Source of the DNA: Rhodospirillaceae bacterium
GTDB taxonomy: Bacteria; Pseudomonadota; Alphaproteobacteria; UBA828
Direction: 5' to 3'
DNA: 27,690 nt
Assembly (NCBI GenBank): GCA_028819955.1
Contig: JAPPKP010000067.1
Location: 1-27,690, forward strand
Made by a program: the position numbers and the translations under genes. A model generated the notes under the pieces. It saw only the letters and a list, made by a program, of their open reading frames with translations. It was not told where the DNA came from and did not search any database. Below, piece by piece: positions 24,939 to 27,690 of this stretch. Each line of letters begins with the position of its first letter. Position 1 is the first letter of the stretch.

Positions 24939-25721
24939 TCAGATCCCGATCACATCGTCTTCGCTGCCGAGATAAGCCTCGATGACCCTCTCGTTGGTCT
25001 GAATCTCGTCCGGCGTGCCCTCGGCAATCATCTCGCCGAAGTTCAGCACCACGATACGGTCCGAGATCGACATCACGGCCGACATGTCGTGCTCGACCAG
25101 AAGGACCGTGACCCCGCGGTCGTCGCGGACCTTGCGTACCAGCTGGACCATGCTCATGGTCTCGTCGTGATTCATGCCGGCGAAGGGCTCGTCGAGCAGC
25201 AGGAGCTTCGGGTCGGTGGCAAGTCCGATGGCGACGCCAAGTGCCCGCAGATGCCCATGCGGCAGGTTCGAGGCCAGTTCGTTGCGGATGTTCGAGAGGC
25301 CGAGGAAGTCGATCAGCTCGTCAGCATGCCTGCCAAAGGCGTGCACATCGGCGCGAGCCGCCCTCGATCCCCAGAAGTAGCCCGCCAGCGATGCCTTGGC
25401 GCGCAGGTGCTGGGCGACAATGACGCTCTCGCGAACGGTCATGTTCTTGAAGATCGTCGTCTCCTGAAAGGTCCGCACCACGCCCTTGCGTGCCACCACA
25501 TGGGGCTTGAGATTCGAGATCCGCTCGCCCTTGAACCGCACCTCGCCCGAGGTCGTCCGCAGGAAGGACGAAATCATCTTGAAAAGCGTGGACTTGCCGG
25601 CGCCGTTCGGGCCAATCACCGAGACGATTTCGTTCTCGGCGACGTCGAAGGTGATGTTGTGGTTGGCCGTCAGCCCGCCGAAGCGCTTGGAGACGTCCCT
25701 GACTTCAAGGAGCGTGCTCAT
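24939..25721 (-). CDS. livG: Branched-chain-type ABC transporter ATPase LivG
   Basis: A 260-residue ATPase of the LivG type. Walker A is GPNGAGKST, Walker B is LLLLDEPFAGMNHDE, with the LivG hallmark RTFQETTIFKNMTVRESV. The C-terminal GTPDEIQTNERVIEAYLG is the family ending. The ABC signature is divergent, LPHGHLRALGVAIGLAT, where the usual form is LPYGHQRRLEIARALA; the core glycine is kept. The start at 25721 overlaps the livM stop (ATGA). The open frame continues further upstream inside livM, but that part is not LivG. Confidence 0.92.
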   Translation of the reverse strand: MSTLLEVRDVSKRFGGLTANHNITFDVAENEIVSVIGPNGAGKSTLFKMISSFLRTTSGEVRFKGERISNLKPHVVARKGVVRTFQETTIFKNMTVRESVIVAQHLRAKASLAGYFWGSRAARADVHAFGRHADELIDFLGLSNIRNELASNLPHGHLRALGVAIGLATDPKLLLLDEPFAGMNHDETMSMVQLVRKVRDDRGVTVLLVEHDMSAVMSISDRIVVLNFGEMIAEGTPDEIQTNERVIEAYLGSEDDVIGI

Positions 25722-26740
25722 CCGCGGGCCCGCCACATCCTGTCGAGCCGGATGCTCAGCAGGCCGTTCGGCAGCACCAGCATCAGGAAGATCAGCAGGC
25801 TCGCGTAGATCAGCAGCTGGTACTTGCCGGACTCGAACAGGAGATCCCAGCCGAAGTAGAGCACGAGGGTGCCGAGCATCGGCCCGAAGACGTAGCCGAG
25901 ACCTCCGAGGAAACAATTGAGCATGAAGTTGATCGAGTCGGCGACCTGGAAACTGGACGGATAGACCGACTGGGCGATCGCCCCGAACATCGCGCCGCCG
26001 ATGCCGCCCAGAAAGGATGAAATGGCGAAGACGATGACACGGATATAGGCGATGTTGATGCCAATCGACGAGGCAAGCTCCTCGTTCTGCTGCATCGAGC
26101 GGCAGATGTGCCCAAGCCGCGAGTTGACCAGTCGGTACATCGCCGCGAACGTCAACACCATCAGCACACAGGCCGTGTAGTAGAAGGCGAGCCGCGAGTT
26201 CTCCATGGTCGCGAAGTCGGGGATCACCGTCAGTCCGAGGATCGAGACCTCGCCCGGCAGCGGGATCGAGGTGATGCCCTTGGCGCCGTTGGTGATCGGC
26301 AGCGCCAGCGCGGCGAGCGTCACCACCTGGGTCAGGACCAGCGAAATCATTGCGAAGTAGACGCCCTTGAGGCGCAGGATCGGCAAACCAATCAGCACCG
26401 CAACTCCAGCAGCGAAGAGCCCTGCGATGGGCAGCGACAGCCAGAAGGACATACCCGCCTTGGTCACGAGGATGGCCGAGACATAGGCGCCGATCAGTGC
26501 GAAGGCGCCCTGGCCGATGTTGATCCGGCCGATGTAGAACATCAGCCAGACCCCGGCGCTGGCGATGCTGAGCAGCGCAACCGAGGTCAGCGTGTAGTAG
26601 AGGTCGACGCGCCCCGAGACAGCGATCAAGAGAGGAACCGCCACGAAGACCGCGAGAAGAAAGATGGCGACGCCGACGAGCGTCTTCCTGTCGATTCCGT
26701 GCCGGACACTCGTCGATCCGGATCCGTCCGCAGCGCTCAT
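25718..26740 (-). CDS. livM: Branched-chain-type ABC transporter permease LivM
   Basis: A 340-residue inner-membrane permease. After a polar N-terminus (1-19) come about nine or ten hydrophobic segments, beginning with TLVGVAIFLLAVFVAVPLLI. The LivM-typical stretch GRINIGQGAFALIGAYVSAI follows. The cytoplasmic coupling region RLVNSRLGHICRSMQQNEELA, then SSIGINIAY, is the site that contacts the ATPase. The end (FLMLVLPNGLLSIRL) is usual. It starts 4 bases after the livH stop and overlaps livG, so it sits in the middle of a tight operon. Confidence 0.93.
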   Translation of the reverse strand: MSAADGSGSTSVRHGIDRKTLVGVAIFLLAVFVAVPLLIAVSGRVDLYYTLTSVALLSIASAGVWLMFYIGRINIGQGAFALIGAYVSAILVTKAGMSFWLSLPIAGLFAAGVAVLIGLPILRLKGVYFAMISLVLTQVVTLAALALPITNGAKGITSIPLPGEVSILGLTVIPDFATMENSRLAFYYTACVLMVLTFAAMYRLVNSRLGHICRSMQQNEELASSIGINIAYIRVIVFAISSFLGGIGGAMFGAIAQSVYPSSFQVADSINFMLNCFLGGLGYVFGPMLGTLVLYFGWDLLFESGKYQLLIYASLLIFLMLVLPNGLLSIRLDRMWRARG

Positions 26741-26744
26741 CCCC

Positions 26745-27614
26745 TCAACCCCAGGGCTTGCCCATCAGGCCCTGCGGGCGGATGGCCAGGAAGATCATCA
26801 GCGAAATGAAGATCACGAGATAGGTGATGTCGCCGTACTGCGAGAGCACCGCCAATCCGATTGCTTCAAGAAAGCCGAGGATGATGCCGCCTGCGATCGC
26901 GCCGGAGATAACACCGGCGCCGCCAATCATGACCATCATGAAGGCCTTGATCGAGGTCGGTCCGCCCATGCCCAGGTTGACGCCGGTGATCGTCACGAGC
27001 AGCCCGCCCACCAGTCCCGCCAGCATGGCGCCGAGCGCGAACCCGATCATCGAGTAGCGCGCGGCGTTGACGCCCATCAGCTGCGCTGCGGTGCGGTCCT
27101 GCGCCAGCGCCCGCAGGGCGCGCCCCGTCTTGGTGAACTGCATGTACGAGATGAAGGTGACGATCGAGAGAATCGCGAGGAAGCAGATCAGGATCCGGTC
27201 GTACGGCATGATGACCCGGAAATCCCAGTTAAGGACGCCGTCGACGATCTTGGGCACACCGCGCTGTTTTTCGCCGAATACCAGCAAAATGATTGCATCG
27301 AACAGGAAGGCGATCGCTGCAGCGAGGAGCATCGTGCTTTCTTCGCGCGCGGATCGTCGAAGCACCGGTGCGAAGAGAAAGCGTTCGACAAGGGCGCCCA
27401 CGATCGCCAGCGTGACGCAGGACATCGTCAGCGCCAGGACGAAGGGTAGACCGAATTGTCCGTAGAACGTGTAGGTGACAAAGCCTCCCAGCACATACAT
27501 CTGCCCGTGGGCGAAGTTGAGCACGTTCATCAACGCGAAGATCAACGTCAGCCCGAGGGCGATCATCGCGTACTGGGCGCCCAGATAGATGCCGTTGGCG
27601 AGAATCTGTTCCAT
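26745..27614 (-). CDS. livH: Branched-chain-type ABC transporter permease LivH
   Basis: A 289-residue inner-membrane permease with about eight hydrophobic segments. LivH features include LGAQYAMIALGLTLIFALMN, VLNFAHGQMYVLGGF (31-45), the coupling region TGRALRALAQDRTAAQLMGV, and the C-terminal IFISLMIFLAIRPQGL. It is the first gene of the operon in this window. The periplasmic binding protein that would define the substrate is not within the 76 bases that remain; it should lie beyond the right edge or elsewhere. The region before the ATG has only weak ribosome-site similarity and then a long C-rich tract. Confidence 0.93.
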   Translation of the reverse strand: MEQILANGIYLGAQYAMIALGLTLIFALMNVLNFAHGQMYVLGGFVTYTFYGQFGLPFVLALTMSCVTLAIVGALVERFLFAPVLRRSAREESTMLLAAAIAFLFDAIILLVFGEKQRGVPKIVDGVLNWDFRVIMPYDRILICFLAILSIVTFISYMQFTKTGRALRALAQDRTAAQLMGVNAARYSMIGFALGAMLAGLVGGLLVTITGVNLGMGGPTSIKAFMMVMIGGAGVISGAIAGGIILGFLEAIGLAVLSQYGDITYLVIFISLMIFLAIRPQGLMGKPWG

Positions 27615-27690
27615 GGCTCACTTCACTCAAGGGTCGGCTGCCCCCCCACCCCCCACCAGAAGCCGCGGACCCACACCGACCAGAACCGGT

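Noticed and set aside
25722..25916. N-terminal extension of livG
   Set aside because: The extra 65 residues are Arg-rich out-of-frame reading of livM, while the ATG at 25721 overlaps the livM stop and starts the ATPase fold.

Overview
The window is a GC-rich bacterial chromosomal segment, most likely from an alphaproteobacterium of the Rhodospirillales type. The evidence is gene content and order: glnE facing away from a YhdP/AsmA-like gene, then tyrS and anmK, and a COG2945 hydrolase divergent from a cysE-iscR-desulfurase operon. Codon use is uniformly GC-rich. I see no tRNA, rRNA, CRISPR array or intact insertion sequence. Gene identities come from reading motifs by eye, not from searches.

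Left part (1-6700) is accessory. A FitAB/VapBC-type toxin-antitoxin pair has a perfect inverted repeat upstream. An alpha/beta hydrolase follows, then a small cassette (double-stranded beta-helix metalloenzyme, PNPOx-like flavoprotein, GlcG/HbpS-like protein). The cassette lies between two direct copies of a segment of about 385 bp. That segment carries the hydrolase 3' end, a TetR-like palindrome and a signal-peptide start. The left signal-peptide copy has lost its ATG and is a pseudogene; the right copy is the start of an intact secreted protein of unknown function. A second secreted protein with two tandem DUF995-like repeats follows.

The middle part (6900-18350) is mostly housekeeping: a crotonase-family protein overlapping exonuclease III, a SufR-like regulator, GlnE, a YhdP-like envelope protein, tyrosyl-tRNA synthetase, AnmK and a COG2945 hydrolase. 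GlnE is unusual. Its N-terminal (deadenylylating) catalytic domain looks intact, but its C-terminal (adenylylating) domain has lost the expected metal-binding aspartates.

At 18377-21865 is a cysteine/iron-sulfur operon in which all genes overlap by ATGA. It has an IscR-type operator, then cysE, then one reading frame that joins a complete IscR regulator to a complete cysteine desulfurase, then a second cysteine desulfurase. No scaffold (iscU/sufB) follows.

The right part (22160-27690) looks like ureide/nitrogen catabolism. It holds a 5'-truncated OHCU decarboxylase (uraD) remnant coupled to an (S)-ureidoglycine aminohydrolase. Facing it is an operon of a branched-chain-type ABC transporter (livH-M-G-F) ending in an Asp/Glu/hydantoin racemase. 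The transporter's binding protein is not in the window.

The two strongest observations are the IscR-desulfurase fusion and the half-degenerate GlnE.
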